64,000 nt of DNA from FEN-987 sp964598845 (GTDB lineage: Archaea > Thermoproteota > Bathyarchaeia > 40CM-2-53-6). The stretch is from positions 1-64,000 of the forward strand of contig CAZRDM010000007.1 in assembly GCA_964598845.1 (NCBI GenBank), in the 5' to 3' direction. The notes beneath the pieces were generated by a model. It ran no database searches and was not told the origin of the DNA. It was given only the letters and a program-made list of their open reading frames with translations. The position numbers and the translations under genes were made by a program. Positions 43,531 to 52,121 of this stretch are shown in pieces. How positions within the stretch are numbered: the stretch's first letter is position 1; every line of letters begins with the position of its first letter.

Positions 43531-43549
43531 ACAAGGCGAATGGAAGGAA

Positions 43550-43663
43550 TTGTTCATTCGAACTACGATTCGCCAGGGTAGAGCGAAGTGTCCGTACTGC
43601 GGCGGTTGCCTCTTCTGGTCGTACGGTCGATGGTTTTGCTCTTTCTGTAGGATCTACTTATAG
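43550..43663 (+). CDS. Small zinc-ribbon protein
   Basis: A 37-codon TTG frame, 19 bp after the nitroreductase gene, contains KCPYCGGCLFWSYGRWFCSFC: two CxxC knuckles 13 residues apart, the pattern of a zinc ribbon. It is basic before the first knuckle and ends RIYL. The cysteine arrangement is unlikely by chance; function unknown. The rest of 43664-43783 is non-coding. Confidence 0.5.
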   Translation: MFIRTTIRQGRAKCPYCGGCLFWSYGRWFCSFCRIYL

Positions 43664-43783
43664 AATCCTACGGCTCACTATAGTCGGCGCAACAGGAGCA
43701 ACTGCGTCTTTCGATGGTGCTACTCGGCTGCCAAGTTCATATTCTGGAGAGCATACCTCTGGAGTGGGCGGCAGAGGTTAGAG

Positions 43784-44173
43784 ATGCCAGATATTCTTGC
43801 CCGGGATGTGATGATCAAGGAGGTCTACACAATCACAGGAGATAAGAAAGTCGCTTTTGCCCGTCTCATGATGCTTCGGCACAACATCGGGGCGCTTCCG
43901 GTTGTGGACAACAACAATGTTGTGGTCGGCATTATCACCCAGAGAGACATAGATCTGGCAGGTGCTGATGTCTCGGACCTGTTAGTCTCGGACTTGATGA
44001 CTCGATCCCTCATCAAAGCCAACGAGGCGACCCCGCTACGTTGGATAGTTGAGAAGATGATCAAGACGGGGATTCAGAGAATTCCGGTAGTGGATGAGAA
44101 CTCGAAGTTGCTCGGGCTTGTTACACAGACGTCTGTGATTAAGGCCTCTTTGATGTACGACCTCCTCAAATGA
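43784..44173 (+). CDS. Two-CBS-domain protein
   Basis: 129 aa made of a tandem CBS pair: DVMIKEVYTITGDKKVAFARLMMLRHNIGALPVVD and DLMTRSLIKANEATPLRWIVEKMIKTGIQRIPVVDE (each read in parts), with VVGIITQRDI and LLGLVTQTSV. CBS pairs bind adenine nucleotides and act as energy sensors. It precedes the radical SAM gene by 16 bp. Confidence 0.9.
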   Translation: MPDILARDVMIKEVYTITGDKKVAFARLMMLRHNIGALPVVDNNNVVVGIITQRDIDLAGADVSDLLVSDLMTRSLIKANEATPLRWIVEKMIKTGIQRIPVVDENSKLLGLVTQTSVIKASLMYDLLK

Positions 44174-44189
44174 TCTTGCTTCATCGTGA

Positions 44190-45122
44190 ATGTCGCAAGG
44201 CGTTCCACGTGCAGCCATCATGGAGCAGAGAAGCGCAAAAGTATTTGGCGGCAGGAACGCATTAATTGTAAGAGAAGAGCTGCGTTTCCTAGGCTTGAGA
44301 TCTTACCCGCGCTGTGTTCATCCAAACTTTGAACCATTCGATCCAGTTGAGCTCGCCTTCGAAACCGAGAAGATCGTTTGTAGAGATGACGCGAGAAAGT
44401 ATGCTGACTTCTACGGAACCGGGGTCTACGGCGGGATCGCAACAGGCTACGCGGTAGGCTGTTGCCTCAGGTGCGTTTTCTGCTGGGTCGATTGGAGTAG
44501 AGACTATCCGGAACGGTTCGGACAGTATTACTCGCCTGATGACACTTTCCGAATGCTAAGAGCTGCGGCTCAGAGGGCCGGCGTGAAGAAGCTAAGGATT
44601 TCCGGAGCCGAGCCGACAATCGGTAAGAGTCACCTGCTTGCTCTCTTGGAGCGCGTCGAAGCCTCTGAGTTCGGGTCATTCGTTCTAGAGACGAACGGTA
44701 TCCTATTTGGGGTTGACAAGGACTATGTCAGGGCGTTGGCGCGCTTTGAGAAGCCACACATCCGCGTGTCCCTGAAGGCTGGAACTCCCGAAGCATTCAC
44801 GAAAAAGACTGGCGCGAACCCCGAGAGCTTTGAGCTTCCCTTCCGCGCGGTAGAGAATCTCCTCGACTGCGAGGTTAACTTTCATGTTGCTGCCATGAGT
44901 GCCGACCCTCGAATCATCGCTCCGGAGGAGAGGAGAAGACTCATCGAACGCTTGGCAGAGATAGACCTAGGACTTGCCTTGAACTTGGAAGAGGAAGTGG
45001 TCGATCCCTACAAAACGACACTCGCTCGACTCAGATATGCTGGCCTCCATCTAGAATGGCCGCTCAAGAAGATCTACGCTCCCGCTCTGACAAAGAGTAA
45101 GGAGAAAACGAGAGCCACTTGA
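44190..45122 (+). CDS. Radical SAM protein
   Basis: 310 aa with cluster motif CCLRCVFCWVDWSRDYPE near residue 92 and the SAM-binding KKLRISGAEPTIG. The architecture resembles archaeal radical SAM proteins (COG2108-like or wyosine-type), but the target is not clear. It overlaps the next gene (GNAT) by four bases and follows the CBS gene closely, so the three may be cotranscribed. ATG at 44220 is an alternative start. Confidence 0.82.
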   Translation: MSQGVPRAAIMEQRSAKVFGGRNALIVREELRFLGLRSYPRCVHPNFEPFDPVELAFETEKIVCRDDARKYADFYGTGVYGGIATGYAVGCCLRCVFCWVDWSRDYPERFGQYYSPDDTFRMLRAAAQRAGVKKLRISGAEPTIGKSHLLALLERVEASEFGSFVLETNGILFGVDKDYVRALARFEKPHIRVSLKAGTPEAFTKKTGANPESFELPFRAVENLLDCEVNFHVAAMSADPRIIAPEERRRLIERLAEIDLGLALNLEEEVVDPYKTTLARLRYAGLHLEWPLKKIYAPALTKSKEKTRAT

Positions 45123-45596
45123 CTCGAGTAGTATTCGTAAGGAAAGCAAGGAAATCTGACATACAGTCAATAAGTGGATTAACGCTTGAAATGCACAATT
45201 ACCTCGCGAAATTGATGGGCATCACATTTTCTGTAGGAGAACTGAAACACGAGGAAGTCGACCAGTCCGACTTAGAAAAACACAATTTCTACGTTGCAGC
45301 CATAGGCGAGAAAGTCGCAGGATATGTAGCTTTCAGCAAGAAGATTCTCGAAGATGAATGGTATGGTAAATACGTACATTTGTATGAACTCGCCGTTGCA
45401 GAAGCTTTTCGCGGAATGAAGATAGGGCAAAAAGCTCGTTCAAACTGTAGTCGATTATGCCAAGAGAAATGCGCTGAATATTCGAGTCGGGACTCATATC
45501 AGGAACAGACGAGCAGTTTCTTTCTTCAGAAGGTTGGGTTTCAAGCCGTTAAGCATGGATTTCATGTTGGACCTTAACAAGAAACTCAACATTTGA
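45119..45596 (+). CDS. GNAT acetyltransferase with a one-base frameshift
   Basis: The frame begins as a GNAT protein (VFVRKARKSDIQSISGLTLEM, YVHLYELAVAEAFRGMKIGQK). At the A-run in GGGCAAAAAGCTC (about 45431) the frame that continues the fold shifts by one base: it reads LVQTVVDYAKRNALNIRVG, then NRRAVSFFRRLGFKPL, ending at 45596. Without the shift, the frame stops at 45577 with non-GNAT sequence. The span is 478 nt, one more than a multiple of three; removing one A gives 158 aa. A sequencing error or recent mutation is likely. Acyl acceptor unknown. Confidence 0.75.
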
Positions 45597-45610
45597 TTCT
45601 TACGCCCTTA

Positions 45611-46015
45611 CTACCGATTCTCTACACACATTGAATGCCACACACCTACCTTCTTGAATCCACATTTCTCATAGAACCTGTCCGGCCCTTCCTCCACTTC
45701 TGCAAATACCTTCTTCACTCCGCGCCCGAAAGCAACGTCAAGGAATTTCTCAACTAGGCGTGAACCGACTCCTCTCCTGCTATACGCCTTGTGAACCATT
45801 GTTGAATGGATCATCGCTTCGGCATTCTTCGTTGGAACAACAAACCCGAGAGTGTACCCTACAACTTCATCATCCTGTCCAGCAACCAAGAAGATCACGT
45901 CAGGGTTGTCCATGGAATTCAAGTAATCCTGCTCAGAGAATGTAGTATCCATCTGGGATGCCTCAATTTCTAGGCAAGCGTCAATATCTCGAGCTTTTGC
46001 CTCACGAATTATCAC
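45611..46015 (-). CDS. GNAT-family acetyltransferase
   Basis: 134 aa with MIIREAKARDIDACLEIEA, FLVAGQDDEVVGYTLGFV and the acetyl-CoA loop KAYSRRGVGSRLVEKFL, ending in RFYEKCGFKKVG. Typical of N-acetyltransferases related to RimI. Acceptor unknown. It converges on the previous GNAT gene. Confidence 0.88.
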   Translation of the reverse strand: MIIREAKARDIDACLEIEASQMDTTFSEQDYLNSMDNPDVIFLVAGQDDEVVGYTLGFVVPTKNAEAMIHSTMVHKAYSRRGVGSRLVEKFLDVAFGRGVKKVFAEVEEGPDRFYEKCGFKKVGVWHSMCVENR

Positions 46016-46040
46016 GGAAAACTCACGAACCTCTCTAAGC

Positions 46041-46820
46041 CTAAGGATCTAGCTCCTTCAAAGTTCTCTCGTCCACCGGGAAACGGATTCCTTCTCTTCT
46101 ACAGAAATCCACGGTATCCAGATAGAAGCCCATCAGCATTCTGAAAAGTGCTGCCCGTTTCAGATTTCCATATCTCAAGCGTTCGATTCTATCGAAGCGC
46201 CTGGGCAGCTTCGAGAATCCTTTGTGAGCTTTGAAGATCTCTCTGTCGCTGGTAAAGGCAGATTGGTTTAGCGAGGCGACCACAAGAGCAGCTGATTGGG
46301 TCACAAGATCCACATTGTCCTTCAGAACTATGTCGTCGTGATTTAGAAAGGCGTTCTTGGCTCGACAGAAGTCCTCATAGGATTCTAGCAGAGCTATTTT
46401 GGCCGATTTTCGAAAGAGCTCTTCCGGAATAGATCTGGCCCTTGCTTCAAGTTTTGGAAGAAGCGCCAACGGGTCATACAATGGAAGAATCTTTCTGAAG
46501 CCTCCTAGAAGCTCCGGAAATTCGCTGGTGGGCGTACTGAGCTGGGACAGTGCGCCTTTCAAAGTCTCGTAGACTATGCTGCAGAATGTAGCATTCACGA
46601 TCCGGAAACGGAAGGAATCAGTACACGGCTTTCTGACGATAACTATCAGGTCAATGTCCGAATATTTCTCAGCCGTCCCCCTTGCAACTGAACCGTAGAT
46701 CCCAGCCGCCATCATGCTCTTTCGAAGTGCTCGTCGAAGTCCAGCCACAACCGTCCTAGCAATTCGTAGCTTTTCAGAAAAGATCTCGTGCTTTCTTAGC
46801 ATCGGACTGCTAACCTCCAT
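46041..46820 (-). CDS. Nucleotidyltransferase-domain protein
   Basis: 259 aa. The nucleotidyltransferase motif GSVARGTAEKYSDIDLIVIV is at residues 43-62 (GSx..DxD). The rest is helical (ALLESYEDFCRAKNAFLNHD), resembling kanamycin-nucleotidyltransferase or the MNT domain with a helical substrate-binding part. No HEPN partner gene is recognised next to it. Function unknown; a modification enzyme is likely. Confidence 0.78.
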   Translation of the reverse strand: MEVSSPMLRKHEIFSEKLRIARTVVAGLRRALRKSMMAAGIYGSVARGTAEKYSDIDLIVIVRKPCTDSFRFRIVNATFCSIVYETLKGALSQLSTPTSEFPELLGGFRKILPLYDPLALLPKLEARARSIPEELFRKSAKIALLESYEDFCRAKNAFLNHDDIVLKDNVDLVTQSAALVVASLNQSAFTSDREIFKAHKGFSKLPRRFDRIERLRYGNLKRAALFRMLMGFYLDTVDFCRREGIRFPVDERTLKELDP

Positions 46821-46934
46821 CTTCTATCAGAGATACGGAACTCCAAATTGGCTAATCAAGGCTGTTGAGGGTAGTCCTCAGCAGGATAACTTGAATACTT
46901 AGCGAGGTCAGTCGATCGTCCTAACGAGAGTTTC

Positions 46935-47444
46935 ATGGGATTTCATGTTAGGCAGGCCCTTCCAGACGATCGTGAAGCAATTCTTGAGATAGCGAATGCT
47001 CTCCATCCTGAATGGTTTACTGAACTCGGCATAGAGGATATTGCCAAAGACCTTCAAATCGAGCAGGCACTGGTGGCGGTGGACGACGAACGGGTCGTCG
47101 GTTTTGTCATTTACTGCGTCGCTAAGGATGGTAAGACGGCTGAGTTAAGTTGGATTGCTGTTCGCCCGGAGCTCCATAGAAGAGGTATCGGCCGAGCCAT
47201 GATAGAAGTTCTTCAAGCGATTCTCACAGAACAAGGTATTCTTGCACTAGAAGTATCTACAGTTGCTCCAACGATTGAACGCGAGCCCTATGCTAGAACC
47301 CTCAACTTCTACTCCGCGATGGACTTCTCATACGTCAGAATCGATAAGGAGTGGTATGCAACGGGCGTTGACAGGCTCCTATTGAGGAAGATTCTTTCAA
47401 GGAAAACTATGCCACTGGACAGGCGCTTGAAACCGAGCGCATAA
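46935..47444 (+). CDS. GNAT-family acetyltransferase
   Basis: 169 aa; HVRQALPDDREAILEIANAL, LVAVDDERVVGFVIYCV, acetyl-CoA loop PELHRRGIGRAMIEVLQ and LNFYSAMDFSYVRIDKEWY. Acceptor unknown. The intergenic region after it (47445-47636) holds no gene. Confidence 0.88.
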   Translation: MGFHVRQALPDDREAILEIANALHPEWFTELGIEDIAKDLQIEQALVAVDDERVVGFVIYCVAKDGKTAELSWIAVRPELHRRGIGRAMIEVLQAILTEQGILALEVSTVAPTIEREPYARTLNFYSAMDFSYVRIDKEWYATGVDRLLLRKILSRKTMPLDRRLKPSA

Positions 47445-47636
47445 TCTTATGGCATGCACTCAACGTGTGTTGCGTTTTGTCTCTCATACTCTTGTGAGGC
47501 GTTCCTTGATTCTGGATAGAACTATCGCAAGACGAGGTGCACTAGCGAGCGACTAGCGTCTCTTTCACGATCGCCCCAAGGTAACCGGAAATTCCCATAA
47601 AGGCCATTGAATGTGCACGCGCAGAGGAAACAGTAG

Positions 47637-48662
47637 TTGAGATTCATCGTACTGGATAGCGAAAGCAGTTATGCTCGTGGCTTGACCTTGGGAAAGATGA
47701 TACGAGACATCTGCATTCACAACCTGTCGTTTCTCAAGGAAGAATTGTTTCGCGATGGCTTGAGTCTGGAATACGGACTAAGGCTGGGGTCAGAAAATGA
47801 GAGGGCCATTGCAGAACATTTTCCCCAACTACTGGAAGAAATTCGAGGTCTCGCGCATGGGGCTGACTTGCCGTACAGCTACATACTGCTCGAGACTGCC
47901 TTTCCATTCGTACCTAACGCTCGTTCAGATTGCACCTTGCTTTCAGCCTTCGGTGCCGCGGCCGCTGATGGAACTCCTCTGGCTGGCAGGAACTATGATT
48001 TTCTCTCGGGCTTTAGCAAATGCAATCAAGTACGAATCGTCAAGAAGAGAAACGCGAAGTTCTCTTTCGTGGGCGGCACCGTCACAATACTCGGAGTTGA
48101 GGAGGGGCTAAACAACGCAGGCCTGTTCATCGGTGATGCAGGTTGTGAGCCGAGACAGCTACCATCGTCTCGGGGGTTGTCATCAAGACAAGTCATGGAG
48201 CTAGTCTTAGAGAACTGCTCGTCTGTTGACGGAGCCGTTGATTTCCTCCGCGATGCTCCAAAATTTGCCAACAGTGCGGGAACTTGCTATTTGGTTGTTG
48301 ACAAGAAAGAAGCTGTCGTGGTTGAAATGGGTTTGAGCAGATGTTGCCTGAGAGAATCTGAAGAAGGCACTCTGGTTGCGTCTGACAAGTTCCTAACCGC
48401 CGCTGCAGAAGAGATGAAGCCTTCTGAACCAACAGCGCTTACCAAGTATAACCTCGCTATGCGACATCTTCGTGATAACAAGGGCGGAATAGACGAGGCA
48501 GTTCTGCAGCGTCTTCTTTCAGACCATAGAATTCCTATTTGCGCCCATACCGAACCTTCCACATTGCGTTCCGTTGTCGCGAAAACGAACCAAAGCAAGA
48601 TAATGGTGAGTGACGGCCAGCCTTGTACCTCAATGTTTCACGAAGTCTGGATTCCAACATGA
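47637..48662 (+). CDS. C45-family hydrolase (acyl-coenzyme A:6-aminopenicillanic acid acyltransferase-like)
   Basis: 341 aa with the N-terminal-nucleophile hydrolase pattern. The nucleophile region is SDCTLLSAFGAAAADGTPLAGRNYDF, with Cys near residue 102; autoprocessing before this Cys is usual. SSRGLSSRQVMELVLENCSSVDGAVDFL and NSAGTCYLVVDKKEAVVVEM are also typical. The start is TTG. Natural substrates in archaea are unknown; amide or peptide bond cleavage is likely. Confidence 0.82.
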   Translation: MRFIVLDSESSYARGLTLGKMIRDICIHNLSFLKEELFRDGLSLEYGLRLGSENERAIAEHFPQLLEEIRGLAHGADLPYSYILLETAFPFVPNARSDCTLLSAFGAAAADGTPLAGRNYDFLSGFSKCNQVRIVKKRNAKFSFVGGTVTILGVEEGLNNAGLFIGDAGCEPRQLPSSRGLSSRQVMELVLENCSSVDGAVDFLRDAPKFANSAGTCYLVVDKKEAVVVEMGLSRCCLRESEEGTLVASDKFLTAAAEEMKPSEPTALTKYNLAMRHLRDNKGGIDEAVLQRLLSDHRIPICAHTEPSTLRSVVAKTNQSKIMVSDGQPCTSMFHEVWIPT

Positions 48663-48689
48663 TAGCTCTTTGCTAGTTGTCAAGTGCAC

Positions 48690-49039
48690 TCAGCGATTCT
48701 TGAACTCAATGGTCTCGTCATACGTTCCATTCCTCAGCCTAGTCTTGAGAAAGGCAAGGAAGCTGAATCCAGACTCAAAGACTCCCGTTCTCAGGCCGAC
48801 GAAGATGCTGATGAATATAACCGCTCCAAGCGACCCCTTGTCGCATTCGCCCATGCATTGATCACCCTGCCCATCACCAAGTCAATGGCAACTTTGAGAT
48901 CGATCGCGGCAACCCATAGAGTTCCTCCAAACACGAGTGGAGTTGCGCATACGGGTCTTGTCTTCCCCCAGCAAAGAATGGCAAGAATACCCACCGTCAT
49001 CATGCCGACCCCTGACACCAACAAAACGGGATTTGTCAA
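48690..49039 (-). pseudogene. Broken YhfC-like membrane protein gene
   Basis: The minus-strand frame from TTG at 49039 encodes a membrane N-terminus (NPVLLVSGVGMMTVGILAIL, GGTLWVAAIDLKVAIDLVM) and runs into a stop at 48791. Shifting by one base at the CCCC run near 48834-48837 restores KGSLGAVIFISIFVGLRTG and then VFESGFSFLAFLKTRLR to a stop at 48690. This resembles the first 115 residues of a YhfC-family intramembrane metalloprotease. The catalytic C-terminal part is missing. The plus-strand frame over the same bases is a shadow. Confidence 0.55.
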
Positions 49040-49139
49040 GCCAATTCACCGGAGGAACCGTGGTCGTTATCGAGTATCTGAGAACGGATGAAACATGACT
49101 TAAGGACGATGGGCCTTAGTAAGGAAGTGTTTCAGACTG

Positions 49140-50198
49140 TTGTCCGACAGAATCAAGAACTTCATCAAATTGGATGTGCCTCTCACACACTCTCCAGCCC
49201 AGCTCTGCCATGTGGATAGTCTCTCGATGGTTTTGAAGTACATGGGAGACGAATACGAGCCTTGGTATATCGGTGGAACATCAGGTCGCTTCTTCGGATT
49301 CGGTTATTACCCAACGAACGAGCGCGTAAGAATCGGTCTCGGGTCCTACCCTCTGAAAGCTCTACTCACCTTCCTTCGGGAACATCGTTACGCTTTCAGA
49401 TTTGACGAGGGGAGAACATGGAAGGATGCCTTTGTCTCTCTGAAGAAGTACTTGGTCAACGGGACACCGGTCCTGGTGATTAGTCACATGGGTTGGCTTT
49501 CCTACAACAAAGAGTATGAAATGTTCCGCACCATGGGTGGCGTCGTTGATCATTACGTGGTGATCACCGGTTTCATGGATGATGAACTCGTCTACGTGAA
49601 TGATCCCAATCCAGACACCCCCATGAAGAATGCACGATTGCCTCTTGAGGATTTCAGGATTGGCTGGGGTGAGAAGTTACTGAAACTCCAAGGACTGAGA
49701 TGCCCAATGTTAGTCGTGAGGAGAAGAGAACGGAGCCCAGAAACTAAGCGGATATTAGTCAAGGCGCTTCGGCGAGCACTGAGGCTGATGAAGACTGATA
49801 GAGGCTCGATGGGGCTTGCTGGCATGAGAAGAGCAAGCGAGGAAATACCGGAGCTTCTTCGAAAGGACGCAGTTTCGATGAAGAATTCCCTTAGTGAGTT
49901 TGCCTTCTTCACCTTCAGAGTAGCCGCGACGGAAGCCAATTTCGCAAGCAGATTCATGGACTACGTAGCTAGGGAGTTGGCCATTCCGCAGCTAGAGTAC
50001 TCTGCCTCGAAGTTGCTCGTTGCATCCGAATTCTTTGCACGATTGAGAGAGCTTTTCATGGATGCCTCGCGGGGGCAAGTCATGACAGGCGACATCGCCA
50101 ATGCGGTCAAAACTCTCTTGGTTGGGGCCTGGCAGGCGGAAACAGAGTGTTTCGCCAACTTGGATAAGATAACTCGCGAGAGATTACCAGCGTTATAG
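49140..50198 (+). CDS. C39/BtrH-like cysteine-peptidase-fold protein
   Basis: 352 aa. SPAQLCHVDSLSMVLKYMG (Cys near residue 23) and VVDHYVVITGFMDDELVYVNDP (His-Asp) match the papain-like BtrH N-terminal/C39 domain. The C-terminal 140 residues are helical and could bind the substrate or oligomerise. Members act as peptidases or acyltransferases in natural-product pathways; here none is evident. The start is TTG. Confidence 0.75.
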   Translation: MSDRIKNFIKLDVPLTHSPAQLCHVDSLSMVLKYMGDEYEPWYIGGTSGRFFGFGYYPTNERVRIGLGSYPLKALLTFLREHRYAFRFDEGRTWKDAFVSLKKYLVNGTPVLVISHMGWLSYNKEYEMFRTMGGVVDHYVVITGFMDDELVYVNDPNPDTPMKNARLPLEDFRIGWGEKLLKLQGLRCPMLVVRRRERSPETKRILVKALRRALRLMKTDRGSMGLAGMRRASEEIPELLRKDAVSMKNSLSEFAFFTFRVAATEANFASRFMDYVARELAIPQLEYSASKLLVASEFFARLRELFMDASRGQVMTGDIANAVKTLLVGAWQAETECFANLDKITRERLPAL

Positions 50199-50302
50199 TA
50201 GGTTTCCGGCGAGTTGAGGTTGCCATAGATTCAGTGGGCCAATAAGAAGAAGATGGATTTGCTACATTGATGTTTGGCTCGCATACCGTTGAGTCTAGCG
50301 AA

Positions 50303-50590
50303 CTAGTCAGGATAGGCTGGTGGTGCCATAAGAACTTGGGCGGAGAATAGGACAATAGAAATGATGAGTGTAAGAATACCAGCAGAGAACGCCACGACCA
50401 TTGCCTTTTTCAAGGTTGGTCTCGGCCCAACCTCAGAGTAGAGTAGCATCGCAGCCAAAAGCGTAGCCAGCAAAGATACGTTTGCAGCAGTAACCGTGAC
50501 TACCACGAATGGCCTTAGCGATCTGGATATTAACGGCGTAATGGCAGCGAGGGTCCATGCGCCACTAACGAAAAGCATCAAAAGCGACAT
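50303..50590 (-). CDS. Small membrane protein, unknown
   Basis: 95 aa with three hydrophobic segments (MLFVSGAWTLAAITPLI, VTAANVSLLATLLAAMLLY, AMVVAFSAGILTLIISIVLF). No family recognised. It lies 50 bp from the flavodoxin gene on the same strand. Confidence 0.5.
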   Translation of the reverse strand: MSLLMLFVSGAWTLAAITPLISRSLRPFVVVTVTAANVSLLATLLAAMLLYSEVGPRPTLKKAMVVAFSAGILTLIISIVLFSAQVLMAPPAYPD

Positions 50591-50640
50591 GAGAACTAGC
50601 CAGACTGAAGGTTTCTGTTAGCTCATGAGTTCGTCACATT

Positions 50641-51102
50641 TCACTTCGCGATGATCTTCTCCGCGATCGACTTCCCGTAATTGGTGCACTTTGAGATTTC
50701 GTTTGCAATGAGCGGCCCTTCCCCCGCACCTGACGGAAGGAGGACAGGGAGCCCTTCTGTAACTATCTTCATTCCATAACTCTTCATAAATTTCTCGAGT
50801 ATACTCAGTCCACCGATCGGTTCGTCCTCGTAGCGTGTATCGAATGCTGCCCCTTTCTTCTCCCTCAAGTTGACTTGCCTGAGGGATTCCATGAATCGTT
50901 TGACACCGTCCGGCACGTCCTCCATGTGTGTAGGCGTTCCAAAGATTATCGCGTCGAAAGCTTTCAGGTCATCCGTCCTTATCTCAATAATCCTCTTGCA
51001 TTCGGTTTCAATGCCTCCGGACATCAAGCCGTCACGTATCGCTTTTGCTGCTCTCTCTGTGTTGCCGTATAGTGTGTGGTAAACAACTAACGCTCGCGCC
51101 AT
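50641..51102 (-). CDS. Flavodoxin-family protein
   Basis: ARALVVYHTLYGNTERAAKAI is the flavodoxin phosphate-binding loop; FDAIIFGTPTHMEDVP and GEGPLIANEISKC complete the FMN fold. The chosen start is ATG at 51100-51102 (MARALV); the open frame runs 12 residues further upstream. Likely a low-potential electron carrier or flavoprotein oxidoreductase. No obvious partner. Confidence 0.85.
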   Translation of the reverse strand: MARALVVYHTLYGNTERAAKAIRDGLMSGGIETECKRIIEIRTDDLKAFDAIIFGTPTHMEDVPDGVKRFMESLRQVNLREKKGAAFDTRYEDEPIGGLSILEKFMKSYGMKIVTEGLPVLLPSGAGEGPLIANEISKCTNYGKSIAEKIIAK

Positions 51103-51152
51103 TCGGATCTCTACCCGCATTCTAACGTATGCTTGCATAATCTTAGTTTTTG

Positions 51153-51356
51153 CTAGTCGCTGTCCCCCTTTGGCGGTGCTAGGTTTGCAGAGTCATGTCG
51201 CTCCCGAGAACATGGATCCTTTCTTTCTTTGATCTTTCCACCCACCGACTCGACAGCCTTTCTAGCTTGCTCAAGACCTTCCAGATGCTTCTTTATCTCC
51301 ATCGCACCCTCACGTCTGAAACGTCCAAGCGAGATGTACACAGGCACCTCTTTCAC
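51153..51356 (-). CDS. GYD-domain-like protein, probably truncated
   Basis: Residues 1-43 (VPVYISLGRFRREGAMEIKK, ARKAVESVGGKIKE) match the start of GYD-domain proteins, which normally continue with a Y-MGxYD strand to about 95 aa. Here the sequence turns into a polar tail after KIKE and stops at 67 aa, so the gene is probably truncated or frameshifted. Between 51357 and 51599 lies a minus-strand frame (GISKELIMRAVEEGSKRS...) with no recognised family. Confidence 0.5.
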   Translation of the reverse strand: MKEVPVYISLGRFRREGAMEIKKHLEGLEQARKAVESVGGKIKERKDPCSRERHDSANLAPPKGDSD

Positions 51357-51599
51357 CTCCTTCTAGACTCGAAGAGCCAAAAGGCGATCGCCGATAGAAT
51401 CTCCGAAATCAGGGCAACCCGGGATTGCTTTTTTATCCCGATCAAGCAAGGGGGTTACAGAGCTCGAAGTCTGGTTAGCTCTAAGGCCACCTCCGATAGC
51501 TACGGACCGTTTGCTTCCCTCCTCTACGGCGCGCATTATCAGTTCTTTTGAAATACCAAACGTCTTGCAGGAGGCCTTCGATAGCCACGTGTTAAGCGG

Positions 51600-52007
51600 T
51601 CAAGCTTCAACTATGGATAGTTTGAGTTGAGTGACACCGCGCGTCTTCATGAGTTTCCGAGCGAGTTCCTGAACTCTCGCCGTCTTGCCTTTAACTGAGA
51701 CGATCTCCAGACAACGAGATTTGTCAAGGTGGATATGTCCACTCGAGTTAACTACGTCTCTGTATTCATGTTGAATGTGTGTCAGAACTTCCTGCAATCC
51801 GTGAGGTCGGTGATCATACGTGAGCAGAATTGCGCCAACGCCCATCTTTTCCTTCTCTGCAGTCCATGTATATTCCGCTATGAAATTCGTTATGGCAACT
51901 TGCAGTGCCTTCGACCGATCCCGATAACCGATCTTCCTCGCGATATCATCAAAACGCCTCAGCAGGCTCGCCGAAACTGAAAAGCTTGTTCTCTCTACTC
52001 CCCGCAT
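51600..52007 (-). CDS. nikR: Nickel-responsive regulator NikR
   Basis: N-terminal ribbon-helix-helix (TSFSVSASLLRRFDDIARKIGYRDRSKALQ, read in parts) and C-terminal ACT domain with the nickel ligands: HEYRDVV for the first His and GHIHLDKSRC for His, His and Cys at the canonical HxH-x5-C spacing. Chosen start ATG at 52007; an in-frame GTG at 52016 adds three residues. NikR represses nickel uptake when nickel is plentiful, which fits a cell with nickel-dependent CODH/ACS. It is divergent from an ECF-type membrane protein. Confidence 0.93.
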   Translation of the reverse strand: MRGVERTSFSVSASLLRRFDDIARKIGYRDRSKALQVAITNFIAEYTWTAEKEKMGVGAILLTYDHRPHGLQEVLTHIQHEYRDVVNSSGHIHLDKSRCLEIVSVKGKTARVQELARKLMKTRGVTQLKLSIVEA

Positions 52008-52070
52008 CCATCCCACCTCAACTCAAACCTACATTTCTGACCTATTTCGCATCTCCGGAATCCTTTCAGC

Positions 52071-52121
52071 GGTTTTAAAAGAAGGGAAATGGGTATTACT
52101 CGCCCTGAGTTTGGTATTACT
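52071..52121 (+). promoter_or_regulatory. TATA box and tandem GGTATTACT repeat (possible NikR operator)
   Basis: TTTTAAAAG near 52072-52080 is a TATA candidate. It is followed by two copies of GGTATTACT (52092-52100 and 52113-52121), 21 bp apart (two helical turns). The second copy ends at the ATG at 52122, which may be the true start of the downstream gene. The spacing and position suit a regulator such as the divergent NikR. Confidence 0.45.

Noticed and set aside
48684..49091. 135-aa plus-strand frame after the C45 hydrolase
   Set aside because: Low-complexity polar sequence; the minus strand over the same bases carries membrane segments and a YhfC-like pattern.
51357..51599. Minus-strand frame between nikR and the GYD-like gene
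   Set aside because: Some coding-like character (GISKELIMRAVEEGSKRS) but no recognisable family; could be the remnant of a gene, not enough to call.
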